Below are positions 27,523-35,309 of a stretch of 64,000 nucleotides of DNA, piece after piece; the first letter of the stretch is position 1; each line of letters starts with the position of its first letter. The position numbers and the translations under genes are program-made. This DNA is from Amycolatopsis endophytica. Lineage in GTDB: Bacteria; Actinomycetota; Actinomycetes; Mycobacteriales; Pseudonocardiaceae. The stretch is from assembly GCF_013410405.1 (NCBI RefSeq), contig NZ_JACCFK010000002.1, positions 682,001-746,000 on the forward strand, written 5' to 3'. A model generated the notes under the pieces. That model saw only the letters and a list, made by a program, of their open reading frames with translations, made no database searches and was not told the origin of the DNA.

Positions 27523-28593
27523 CTATCCCGTGATCCACTCGCAGTGTTCCCCGTCGAGCTGGGGGAAGGCAGCCCGCACTTCGGTCTCCAGATCGGGAAC
27601 GAACAGCAGGACAGCGCGCGGGATCGGGTGGGTGAGGGCCTCCGGACCGACCACCGGTATCCGGGTACCGGGCATACGCCGACCGCGTTTCGCCGGGGAG
27701 ATGTCGACGATCTCGGGCAACAGATCGATATCGATCCCGGCACGGCGCAGTAATACAACGGCGCGCGAGGCCGCACCGTAGCCGACGACCCGCTCTCCGG
27801 CGTGCTCACGCAGGCGCGCTCGCACCCGGTCGCACCCCGCCTCGACCAGCCGGCCCAGTCCGGCGACGACCGGGATCGAACCGGCTCCCGCGCTCCGCTC
27901 GGCGGCGGCGAGTTCGGTCGTCGCCCCGTCCGCACTCAGCTCGCGCCCGAGTTCGAGCAGCACCGTGCCGCCGTAGAGGTCGAAGGTCCAGCTGCGCCCG
28001 GGACGCAGCCCGGCCGACGCCGCGAGCGTGATCGCCGCCGGGGTCGAGTAATAGGCGAAATGCCCGTGCCGCAAGGCGTTCCACTGTCCCTGCCGGACGA
28101 TCGAGGCCAGCGAGTGGAACTGCATCAGCAGCACGCCGCCGGGCGCCAGGCGGTCCGCGCGCCGGGCCATCGCCGCGCGCTGGTCCGCCTCGTGCATCAG
28201 GCCGAAGCTGTCGATCACGACGTCGGCCGGCGCGTCCCCGGCGTCGCGCATCCCGGCGGCGCGCAGCAGCGGCAGCCACGATCCGCCGTGCGGGCTACCG
28301 AACTCGGCCACCGTCGCGCCCGCACGCACGATCCCGGCGCGGGCCAACCGGGCCACCGCGTCCGCCGCCTGGTCGGTCAGCGCCTTCGGCTCGACCCCGG
28401 CCGGTTCCTCGACGGTGCCCGGATCCTCGGCCAGCTGCGCCAGCGCGCACCGCGCGCACATCCACATCCGCAGGGGCCACACCGGGTCCGGACCCGGATC
28501 GGCGGCGGGCGGGAAGAGATCACAGGGCGGCTGGTCCCCCAGATCGAGCACGATCTCGCCGTCGGCCCCGCCGCACGCCCGGCACGTGATCAC
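27523..28593 (-). CDS. paralogous C-methyltransferase-like protein
   Basis: 356 residues with the same layout as the neighbouring methyltransferase: N-terminal CRACG and CARC zinc pairs, a SAM-type core (VAEFGSPHGGSWLPLL), and a C-terminal GYGAASRAVVLLRRAG domain. The YHEHFQYY loop of the paralogue is replaced by RHGHFAYYSTP, and the core is shorter by about 60 residues, so activity may differ or be lost. The GTG start overlaps the deacetylase stop. Confidence 0.8.
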   Translation of the reverse strand: MITCRACGGADGEIVLDLGDQPPCDLFPPAADPGPDPVWPLRMWMCARCALAQLAEDPGTVEEPAGVEPKALTDQAADAVARLARAGIVRAGATVAEFGSPHGGSWLPLLRAAGMRDAGDAPADVVIDSFGLMHEADQRAAMARRADRLAPGGVLLMQFHSLASIVRQGQWNALRHGHFAYYSTPAAITLAASAGLRPGRSWTFDLYGGTVLLELGRELSADGATTELAAAERSAGAGSIPVVAGLGRLVEAGCDRVRARLREHAGERVVGYGAASRAVVLLRRAGIDIDLLPEIVDISPAKRGRRMPGTRIPVVGPEALTHPIPRAVLLFVPDLETEVRAAFPQLDGEHCEWITG

Positions 28594-29246
28594 CGCGCCC
28601 CCTCGGCGAGCGTGAGCGCGAGCTTGTCGACGTAGAAGCCCTCGGCGTAGCGGGTGTGCTGCTGCACGCCGCGCAGCCGGGCCAGGCCGAGGAACGCGTC
28701 ACGGGTGTACCAGTCCCGGCCGTGCTGCGACGGGTAGTGCTTGGCCAGCAGGTCGGCCTTGGCCTCGGCGACCTCGTCGGTCAGCGGCTGGTACACCGTG
28801 GGCTGCCCGAGGTCGCCGTCCCACTTGAGGATTTCGTAGCCGAGGACCGGCTGGTCACGGAACACGGTGGGGGCGATCTCGGCGAGCAGCCGGTGGTCCT
28901 GGTGGCGGTCGCCGGGCTGCGGGGCGAACACCAGGTCCGGCACGATCCGGCCGCGCAGCGCGGTGACGGCGTCCTTGACCGCGTCCCAGTGCGCGGGCAG
29001 GCGCCCGTCGGGCAGGTCCAGCACGGTCAGCTCCACGTGGGCCGGGGCGCAGAACTCCGCCAGCGCGGCCCGTTCCTCGTCGGCGCGCTCCGTGCCGCCG
29101 CCGGAGAGGACGAGCGCGTGCACCGCGAGACCGGGCCGCCCCGCACACAGCGTGAGCAGCGCGCCGCCGGCACCGATGGCGAGATCGTCGCAGTGGGCGC
29201 CGAGCAACGCGACGGCGGTGAGGTCGGGAAAGGAGACAGCCTGCAC
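28590..29246 (-). CDS. PIG-L (LmbE) family zinc deacetylase
   Basis: 218 residues. The zinc motif AHxDD appears as AHCDD at 17-21, and the third ligand motif as HQDH at 115-118 in GDRHQDHRLL. PIG-L enzymes remove acetyl from N-acetylated sugars such as GlcNAc-PI, GlcNAc-Ins or polysaccharide building blocks. Its place right after the initiating sugar transferase suggests it acts on the lipid-linked first sugar or an NDP-sugar. GTG start. Confidence 0.88.
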   Translation of the reverse strand: MQAVSFPDLTAVALLGAHCDDLAIGAGGALLTLCAGRPGLAVHALVLSGGGTERADEERAALAEFCAPAHVELTVLDLPDGRLPAHWDAVKDAVTALRGRIVPDLVFAPQPGDRHQDHRLLAEIAPTVFRDQPVLGYEILKWDGDLGQPTVYQPLTDEVAEAKADLLAKHYPSQHGRDWYTRDAFLGLARLRGVQQHTRYAEGFYVDKLALTLAEGAR

Positions 29247-29271
29247 GCCGGGCAGCGTGCCAGAGACCGCG

Positions 29272-30795
29272 TCAGTACGCTCCGCGGCCTCCGGCGACGG
29301 CGCGGAAGGTCTTCCACAGGATGGCCATGTCCAGTGCCAGCGACCAGTCCTCGACGTAGCGCAGGTCGAGCCGGACGCTCTCCTCCCAGGACAGGTCGCT
29401 GCGGCCGCTGACCTGCCACAGGCCGGTCATGCCGGGTTTGACGAGCAGTTTGCGGCGGGCGGCGCGCTCGTAGTTCTCGGTTTCGGCGGGCAGCGGCGGG
29501 CGCGGCCCGACGAGCGACATGGTGCCGCTCAGGACGTTGAACAGCTGCGGCAGCTCGTCGAGCGAGTAGCGGCGCAGCACCGCGCCGACGCGGGTGACGC
29601 GCGGATCGCGGCGGATCTTGAACAGCGGCCCCGAGCCCTCGTTGTCACCGAGGAGGCCGCCGCGCATCCGGTCCGCGTCGACGACCATGGTGCGGAACTT
29701 GACCATGGTGAACGTGCGGCCGTCGCGGCCAACGCGCGGTTGCCGGAAGAAGACCGGCCCCCGGTCGTTGAGCTTGATCAGCGCGGCGATCGCGAGCAGC
29801 ACCGGCGCCCCCAGGGCGAGCATGGCGGCCGCGCCGAGGCGGTCGACGATGTCCTTGACCACGCGGCGCCCGCCGGTGAACGTCGGCGCCGACACGCGCA
29901 GCAGCGGCATGCCCAGGACTCCGGAGACGTTGAGCCGTGGCCCGGCGATGTCCATCAGGACCGGTGCGACGACGAGTTCGGCGCCGGTGCCTTCGAGGTC
30001 CCAGGCGAGCCGCTGCAGCCGCCCGGGTGTCCAATGCGGATCGGAGGTGACGGCGACGACGCGGTAGCCGCCGCGGCGGACCTGCTCGGCGAGCTCGTCG
30101 AGTCGCCCGGCCACCGCGATGCCGCCGATCTCCCCGGTGCCGCGCTCCCCCTGGCCGGTGGCCGTGCAGACGGCCGACACCTGCCAGCCGACGTGCGATT
30201 CGGAACGGGTGCGCTGGATCAGGTCCCGAAGGGTGCGGGGCGATCCGGCGGCGATCACGGAATGCATGCACTCGCCGGCGCGCCGCTGGCGGTGCAGCAC
30301 CTGCCGCAGCGCGTACCGCAGCGGGAACGTGATCAGCGCGACGCACGGTACGGCGTAGAAGACCCACGGCTGCACGTCGAGCGCGCCGAAGAGCAGTCCC
30401 GCGAGCGCGACGACCACCGCGGCCGCCACCAGGCTGCGGCCGAGGCGGCGGAATTCTTCGGTCCCCTCGCCGAGGACGTGCTGGCTCCACGCGCGGTTCA
30501 CTGGCAGCGAGGCGAGGATCGCGAACGCCGTGCCCGAGGCGTGCAGGAAGTAGGGCCGCCCGGTGAGGTCGAGGACCAGCAGTGCGCCGCTCACGATCAC
30601 CACCAGTGTGGCGATCACGTCCGCCAGGATCACGTACCCGCGGTACCGGGATTCCCACGGCTGGGCGGCGGCGCGTGGGGTCGCCTTCTCCCCCGGGCCG
30701 ACGGCGTGCAGCCGGGCGTGGCCGGACGGGCCTCGCGTCTCGGAGCCCAGCACCGGCTCCCCCACCGGGACAGGCTTGCGCACCGGCTCTTCCAT
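29272..30795 (-). CDS. polyprenyl-phosphate sugar-1-phosphate transferase (WcaJ/WbaP type)
   Basis: 507 residues: about five membrane helices in the first 200, a CoA-binding-like middle domain, and a C-terminal bacterial sugar transferase domain (about 312-507). The latter shows FFRQPRVGRDGRTFTMVKFRTM, LRRYSLDELPQLFNVLSGTMSLVGPRP and the terminal LVKPGMTGLWQVSGRSDLSW. It places the first sugar phosphate on undecaprenyl phosphate and so starts repeat-unit synthesis. First gene of the long minus-strand polysaccharide operon; the promoter should be just upstream of 30795. Confidence 0.95.
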   Translation of the reverse strand: MEEPVRKPVPVGEPVLGSETRGPSGHARLHAVGPGEKATPRAAAQPWESRYRGYVILADVIATLVVIVSGALLVLDLTGRPYFLHASGTAFAILASLPVNRAWSQHVLGEGTEEFRRLGRSLVAAAVVVALAGLLFGALDVQPWVFYAVPCVALITFPLRYALRQVLHRQRRAGECMHSVIAAGSPRTLRDLIQRTRSESHVGWQVSAVCTATGQGERGTGEIGGIAVAGRLDELAEQVRRGGYRVVAVTSDPHWTPGRLQRLAWDLEGTGAELVVAPVLMDIAGPRLNVSGVLGMPLLRVSAPTFTGGRRVVKDIVDRLGAAAMLALGAPVLLAIAALIKLNDRGPVFFRQPRVGRDGRTFTMVKFRTMVVDADRMRGGLLGDNEGSGPLFKIRRDPRVTRVGAVLRRYSLDELPQLFNVLSGTMSLVGPRPPLPAETENYERAARRKLLVKPGMTGLWQVSGRSDLSWEESVRLDLRYVEDWSLALDMAILWKTFRAVAGGRGAY

Positions 30796-31326
30796 CCGAC
30801 CTCCCGCGACGACGTCCGGCTTGGTGCCGACGCGCCCCGAACACGCCGACGATTACTGTACGTAACCGTGCTCCCGTGGCCACCACGCCCGCCAGGGGTG
30901 GCGCCTGCCCTGGAATCGGTGTCGTCCGAAGCGGTGTTACAAGCCACTTCCCGGAAAACACCGCGTCGGCCGAACCTCCCGCGGCCACGGTTCGATCACA
31001 ACGAGGTGACGGATTGCACTCGTTGCTCAGCCCCAAACAACTACTACGGGTAGCCAGTGAATTGACCACTTCAGCCCACGTTTTACTCAGTGAAATGCCA
31101 AAGCTAAATTTGCCCCGTTCGGGGCATTGCCGAGCCGCCACCCGGCCCGCGAGGATTGCTCCCGCCGCACGGGTTTCGTTTCCTTCCCCGCGCGGCAGCC
31201 AGCTGTAGGAGCACAGCCATTGACACGGCCGCGGCTGGCCCCAGGGAACCTCGGCGCACTTTTTTCAGTAGCCCCTCCCCGGTGCGCCGAGGTTCCCTCC
31301 CCGCGCCTCTCTCCCTGCACTGACGA
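30796..31326. other. non-coding leader of the polysaccharide operon
   Basis: No gene is visible. The stretch 30990-31130 is much richer in A/T than its surroundings, as expected for promoters. TTACTGTACGTAACCG at 30853-30868 has a TTAC/GTAA dyad and resembles the palindrome before the second methyltransferase gene. A short GCCCCGTTCGGGGC hairpin lies at 31112-31125. I could not assign a promoter with confidence. Confidence 0.4.
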
Positions 31327-31700
31327 GACTTCGCGCACGAGAACGCAGAACTCGCGCACACGTTCGGCGAGTCCCACACTCCGGCGGGCAGTTCCACACT
31401 CAGCACACCGAACCCCGCGCTCGCCAACCGCGCCCGGCAACGCAACGCGACCAGCGCCGAACCACACCCCTCCCGCAACCCGATCCCCAGCTACATCGGT
31501 TGCCGAGCCATCGGGTCAAGCCACGCTTTCCCGGCTTGACACGATGTCTGGGCAACCGAACACTGAAAGATCGGGTTCGGGAGGCCCAAAACGCCGGGCG
31601 CGCCAGCGCCCAGGCGCCAGGGCGTAGCGAAGCGAAGCCCGGCGCCCTCAGCCGCGCGCAGCGCCAAAGCGCGCGCAGCGCAGAACCCGCGTAACGAGAG
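31327..31700. repeat. intergenic repeat, copy 1, with nested hairpin
   Basis: First copy of a direct duplication; the matching second copy starts 412 bp further on. It opens with GACTTCGCGCACGAGAACGC. At 31497-31558 it holds a nested hairpin: outer stem CGGTTGCC/GGCAACCG, inner stem ATCGGGTCAAGCC (31510-31522) with GGCTTGACACGAT (31533-31545), and a 10-base loop. Downstream is the string GGCGTAGCGAAGCGAAGCC. No protein reading frame is convincing on either strand. Confidence 0.75.
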
Positions 31701-31738
31701 CGGCACTCGTGACCGCAGACTTCGCACCCGCAACCGCA

Positions 31739-32110
31739 GACTTCGCGCACGAGAACGCAGAACTCGCGCACACGTTCGGCGAGTCCCCCTTCCGGACACC
31801 GAGTCCCACACTCGCACGCCACGCACGCGCGAAACCGCCACCCGGCAACGAAACACGCCCAGCCTCCCGAACCACCCCTCTCCCGCAACCCGATCCCCAG
31901 CCAACTCGGTTGCCGGGCCATCGAGTCAAGCCACGCTTTCCCGGCTTGACGCGATGTCTGGGCAACCGAACACTGAAAGATCGGGTTCGGGAGGACCCAA
32001 CGCCGGGGCGCGCCAGCGCCCACGGCCCGGGGCGTAGCGAAGCGAAGCCGGTGCCCTGGATACGCGCGTAGCGCAGAACCCCAGCCACGCAGCGCAAACC
32101 CGCGCAGCAC
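31739..32110. repeat. intergenic repeat, copy 2, with nested hairpin
   Basis: Second copy. The hairpin at 31907-31968 keeps the outer stem exactly; the inner arms are ATCGAGTCAAGCC (31920-31932) and GGCTTGACGCGAT (31943-31955). The single mismatched position of the stem changed from G/A to A/G between copies, while all paired positions stayed paired. The parts between hairpin and the conserved ends are more diverged, so selection seems to act on the hairpin and its immediate downstream sequence. Confidence 0.75.
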
Positions 32111-32196
32111 CAACCCCCGCAGAGAACCCGCGTAGAGAAACCTCAGCCAGAGAACCCGCGCGGAAGAACCCCACGCGCCACCCCAGCAGCGACGGC

Positions 32197-33012
32197 TCAC
32201 AAACCCCCGGCAGGCTTCGTGGCCAGCTCCTCCGCGATCCGCCGCAGCGCTTTGGCCGCCGCCCCGACATCCCGATGCGGAAACCGCGCCATAGGAGCAC
32301 TCAAACTGATCGCCGCAGGCAGATTCGTCCCCACCAGTGGAACGGCAACACACCGCCCGTCCGCCTCGTTCTCCCCATCATCCAACGCATAACCAACAGT
32401 CCGGATCTTGTCCAGCTCGGTCAAATAGTCCTCGACGGTCACGATCGTGTGCTCCGTACGCGGTGGCATCCCGGACCGGTCCAGGAGTTCGCGCACGCGC
32501 CGTTCGGGCAGGTGCGCCGCGATCGCCTTGCCCAGTGCGGTGGAGTGCAGCGGGTCACGGTCGCCACGGGAAGCGGCCAGGCGCACGCCGCGACGGCTCT
32601 CGATGATGTCGATGTAGATGATGTGATCGCTGTCGAGCAGCCCGAGGTTGGCTGTCTCGCCGAACTCGTCGCGGACGCTTTCCAGCCACGGCCGCACCCG
32701 TTCGCGCAGCAACTCCAGGTGCCGGGACTGCATGCCGAGGAACCCGAGCCCGAGCCGGCACAGGCCGGTTTCCTCGTCACGTTCGACATAGCGGTGGGCT
32801 TCCAGCGTCCAGAGGTAGCGGTAGGCCGACGATTTCGGCATTCCCGTGGCTTCGACCACCTCGTTGAGCGTGATCCCGTCCACGGACTCCTGCAGGAGGT
32901 CGAGGATGGCGCACACGCGGTCGACGGCGCGCAGTGAGTAGTCGCGATCTTCGGTGGGTGTCCCATCCGGGGGAGGTTCGTCGGAGTTCCGGTGCGGCGA
33001 CAGCGAACTCAC
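32197..33012 (-). CDS. IclR-family transcriptional regulator
   Basis: 271 residues. An N-terminal winged helix (about 27-88, with LNEVVEATGMPKSSAYRYLWTLE) precedes the IclR effector domain (LHSTALGKAIAAHLPE, VGYALDDGENEADGRCVAVPL). IclR proteins regulate catabolic genes in response to small carboxylates; the target is unknown, since no catabolic operon lies next to it. GTG start with a poor ribosome binding site. It reads toward the repeat region and has no partner gene on its side. Confidence 0.92.
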   Translation of the reverse strand: MSSLSPHRNSDEPPPDGTPTEDRDYSLRAVDRVCAILDLLQESVDGITLNEVVEATGMPKSSAYRYLWTLEAHRYVERDEETGLCRLGLGFLGMQSRHLELLRERVRPWLESVRDEFGETANLGLLDSDHIIYIDIIESRRGVRLAASRGDRDPLHSTALGKAIAAHLPERRVRELLDRSGMPPRTEHTIVTVEDYLTELDKIRTVGYALDDGENEADGRCVAVPLVGTNLPAAISLSAPMARFPHRDVGAAAKALRRIAEELATKPAGGL

Positions 33013-33246
33013 CTCGTTTCAGCAGCAGGAGTGAGCGTTTCATGTTACCGCGAACACGCTGCTTTTCGCACTGAACCCACGGGACCAGGCGGCTGACGAG
33101 GAAGGGGTGACGGCCGTCTCCCGCGTCGGAGTGACGTGGGCCCATGACCGGAATGAAACGACAAGACCCCAGGTTGGAAGCCGTGGGACTGGTTGAAAGT
33201 CCTGGCTCGTGCCTGGGGCCGGTTCCGCGGTGGCGGAGACAATCGG

Positions 33247-33318
33247 TGGGCGATACTGGGATCGAACCAGTGACCTCTTCGGTGTGAACGAAGCGCTCTC
33301 CCGCTGAGCTAATCGCCC
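33247..33318 (-). tRNA. tRNA-Val (CAC)
   Basis: On the minus strand the acceptor GGGCGAT pairs with ATCGCCC. The anticodon loop TTCACAC is closed by CTTCG/CGAAG, giving anticodon CAC, and the T-arm reads CTGGTTCGATCCCAG. The CCA end is not encoded. It reads the GTG codon, frequent in this GC-rich genome. Confidence 0.95.
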
Positions 33319-33703
33319 CCGTCCGTACGAGGAAGAACTCTAGCGGACGGCCCGCCGGGGACTGCAAATGGGTGGTCTTTGGGCCGCACGCTGCGGATAC
33401 GACCCGATACGCTGCGGAGAAGCCCGAGGTGATCGTGCCCGCACCCGGCGGGGACGCGATCCAGGTCACGTGCCAGGCTGCGAAGCCGAACTGTCCTGCC
33501 GACGTTGTACCGAGCAGTATGTGTGGGTAGACGATCAGCGAGGCCGGTCCCGCACGCCGGTACCGCGCGAGCAACGGGTGAGAGTTTTTCGCGACCCGTC
33601 CGGGTGAAGCCGGGCGGAACCGCGAATCGAGACGGCGGGTTCGTGCGTCTCACACCCGGACGCTCGGCCGAGCGGGCCGTGAAGGGAGACGAAAGGTAAG
33701 ACG
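33319..33703. other. upstream region of ssgA-family gene and tRNA-Val, no gene seen
   Basis: No domain-bearing frame. The promoters of the minus-strand tRNA-Val and of the plus-strand ssgA-like gene must lie here. I see no clear regulator site. Confidence 0.4.
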
Positions 33704-34129
33704 ATGCGTAACGACCACGTGACGCTCCGCTCCACAGCGGTGTTCGACCTCCTCGCGCCGCGTGCTCCGGCCGTGCCCGTGAAGGTCGAGCTGCGCTATG
33801 ACACCCGCGATCCCTACGCCGTCGTCGCGGCGTTCCGCACCGGCCGCGCGGGCTGGGTCGAGTGGGTCTACGCCCGCGACCTGCTCGCCGACGGGCTGCT
33901 CGCCGAGGCAGGGGACGGCGACGTCCGCATCCGCCCGTCGGTCGAGGACCCCGAGTCGGTGATGATCGAACTGAACTCGCCGTCCGGGCACGCGGTGTTC
34001 GAGGCGTCGGCGCAGGAACTCGCCGACTTCCTGGACCGCACCTACGACGTGGTGCTGCCGGGCAACGAGCATCTGTGGATCGACATGGACGATGCCCTGA
34101 CCCACCTGATCCCCAACGACCTTGGATAG
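33704..34129 (+). CDS. SsgA/SsgB-family cell division and sporulation regulator
   Basis: 141 residues matching the SsgA-like protein family unique to morphologically complex actinobacteria. Visible are VELRYDTRDPYAVVAAF, the core VEWVYARDLLADGL, and the C-terminal FLDRTYDVVLPG. In Streptomyces SsgB recruits FtsZ to division sites. With one copy outside streptomycetes the SsgB role is the likely one, but the exact paralogue cannot be named here. ATG 33704 with AAAGG eight bases upstream. Followed by a GC hairpin and a tRNA cluster. Confidence 0.9.
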   Translation: MRNDHVTLRSTAVFDLLAPRAPAVPVKVELRYDTRDPYAVVAAFRTGRAGWVEWVYARDLLADGLLAEAGDGDVRIRPSVEDPESVMIELNSPSGHAVFEASAQELADFLDRTYDVVLPGNEHLWIDMDDALTHLIPNDLG

Positions 34130-34138
34130 CACCCGCAC

Positions 34139-34163
34139 GGGGGGTGCGGAACAGCCACCCCCC
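34139..34163 (+). terminator. GC hairpin after ssgA-family gene
   Basis: GGGGGGTG pairs with CACCCCCC around a nine-base loop, ten bases past the stop codon. No T-tract follows. Confidence 0.4.
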
Positions 34164-34238
34164 TGCGCCCGGACGTGACGGGGTCGGATATTGTTTTCAC
34201 ACACCACGGCGACGGGGTCACACCCGGAGTCACGGTAG

Positions 34239-34311
34239 GCGGACGTAGCGCAGCTGGTAGCGCATCACCTTGCCAAGGTGAGGGTCGCGGGTTCGAATCC
34301 CGTCGTCCGCT
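34239..34311 (+). tRNA. tRNA-Gly (GCC)
   Basis: Acceptor GCGGACG/CGTCCGC, anticodon loop TTGCCAA giving GCC, and T-arm GCGGGTTCGAATCCCGT. CCA is not encoded. First of three tRNAs in a plus-strand cluster. Confidence 0.96.
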
Positions 34312-34335
34312 CGGAGGAGCCCACTCGGGCCCGTC

Positions 34336-34406
34336 GGTGGAGTGGCCGAGAGGCGAGGCAACGGCCTGCAAAGCCGTGTACACGGGTTCGAATCCCGTCT
34401 CCACCT
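34336..34406 (+). tRNA. tRNA-Cys (GCA)
   Basis: Acceptor GGTGGAG/CTCCACC, anticodon stem ACGGC/GCCGT around CTGCAAA (anticodon GCA), and T-arm ACGGGTTCGAATCCCGT. CCA is not encoded. Confidence 0.96.
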
Positions 34407-34407
34407 C

Positions 34408-34482
34408 GCGCGATTAGCTCAGCGGGAGAGCGCTACCTTGACACGGTAGAGGTCACTGGTTCAATCCCAGTATCGCGCACCA
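34408..34482 (+). tRNA. tRNA-Val (GAC)
   Basis: Acceptor GCGCGAT/ATCGCGC, anticodon stem CTACC/GGTAG around TTGACAC (anticodon GAC), and T-arm CTGGTTCAATCCCAG. Unlike its neighbours it encodes CCA at 34480-34482. Only one base separates it from tRNA-Cys. Its D-arm and T-arm closely resemble the tRNA-Val(CAC) on the other strand about 1.1 kb away. Confidence 0.96.
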
Positions 34483-34503
34483 TCTTCTTCCAGCACCACA
34501 CCC

Positions 34504-34536
34504 AGCCCGGTTCTCGGTCACGAGAGCCGGGCTTTC
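34504..34536 (+). terminator. terminator of the tRNA cluster
   Basis: A 13-bp stem (AGCCCGGTTCTCG with CGAGAGCCGGGCT, one G-T wobble) around a four-base loop, ending in TTT, 22 bases after the last tRNA. Confidence 0.8.
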
Positions 34537-34735
34537 GTGACTACGAGGGACCTCCGCCGGCAAGCCGGGCAGCCGAGGCGCCTCCTCGCCTCCCGCTCAC
34601 GGCGACCTTCCTGTGGCCGTCCCGGCGTGAGGGGCGTCATGAGCGCTGTGACGTGGGGCAAAACGCGGCCGATGGGGGCGGTGCGGGCTGTTAGCGTCCG
34701 GGGACTGTCCTTGTTGTCCCGGAAGGTGCACGCTC

Positions 34736-35254
34736 GTGTCCGCCGACCTGTCGTCCGTCATCGCGGCCACCGCGCAGTGGCTGTTGCGCGCCTATCCGCC
34801 GGAGCGGGGTCCGCTGAGCGGCGCCCTCGCCGAGGCGCAGTGCCGCCAGGCCGCGACGGTCGCCGCGTGGCTGCGGTACCCGACCGAGCTGGACGCCGGA
34901 CTGCTGGACGTCGTCGGTCCCGGCGGCTCGGGGCGTCTGGACTGGCTGACGGGCGTCGACGTGGCACCGGATGAGGACGCGGCGTGGCGGACCTGGGTCG
35001 ACGAGGTGGTGGCCAGCTGGGCCGCGTGCCTGCTCGCCGACCGGGCCCTGGCGGTGACGGCGACCGCGACGGTCACCGGCTCGGTCCACGCGGGTGGCCT
35101 GGCGCCCGACTTCCGCCGCCTCACCGACCCCGACGGGCGCGACCACCGCGCCGCCGTCCTGCTGCGCCACCCCGATCTGCTGGCCCCGGTCGCCGACCTG
35201 CACCGGGCCGACCTGCTGACCCGGCTGGGCACCCCGAGGGCCGAAGCCGCCTGA
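34736..35254 (+). CDS. unrecognised 172-residue protein
   Basis: The GTG start follows GGAAGG by nine bases, and codon use is coding-like (G/C third positions). The protein is soluble, mainly helical, acidic, with Trp-rich spots (RLDWLTG, AAWRTWVDEVVASWAACLLADRA) and no motif I know. The next genes are siderophore permeases on the other strand, so no operon partner helps. Possibly lineage-specific. Confidence 0.6.
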   Translation: MSADLSSVIAATAQWLLRAYPPERGPLSGALAEAQCRQAATVAAWLRYPTELDAGLLDVVGPGGSGRLDWLTGVDVAPDEDAAWRTWVDEVVASWAACLLADRALAVTATATVTGSVHAGGLAPDFRRLTDPDGRDHRAAVLLRHPDLLAPVADLHRADLLTRLGTPRAEAA

Positions 35255-35309
35255 CCCGCCCGGCCGGGCGATCGTCGGTGTGGACTTCCGGCGGGGCACG
35301 GGCGGGCGG

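Noticed and set aside
30796..31326. Riboswitch (for example a second-messenger type) leading the polysaccharide operon
   Set aside because: The region is A/T-rich with one small hairpin, but I could not match any conserved riboswitch core by eye.
31100..32196. Several open frames of 100-300 codons through the repeat region (either strand)
   Set aside because: Their translations repeat with the DNA duplication, carry no domain and cross the hairpins; the DNA structure is the conserved part.
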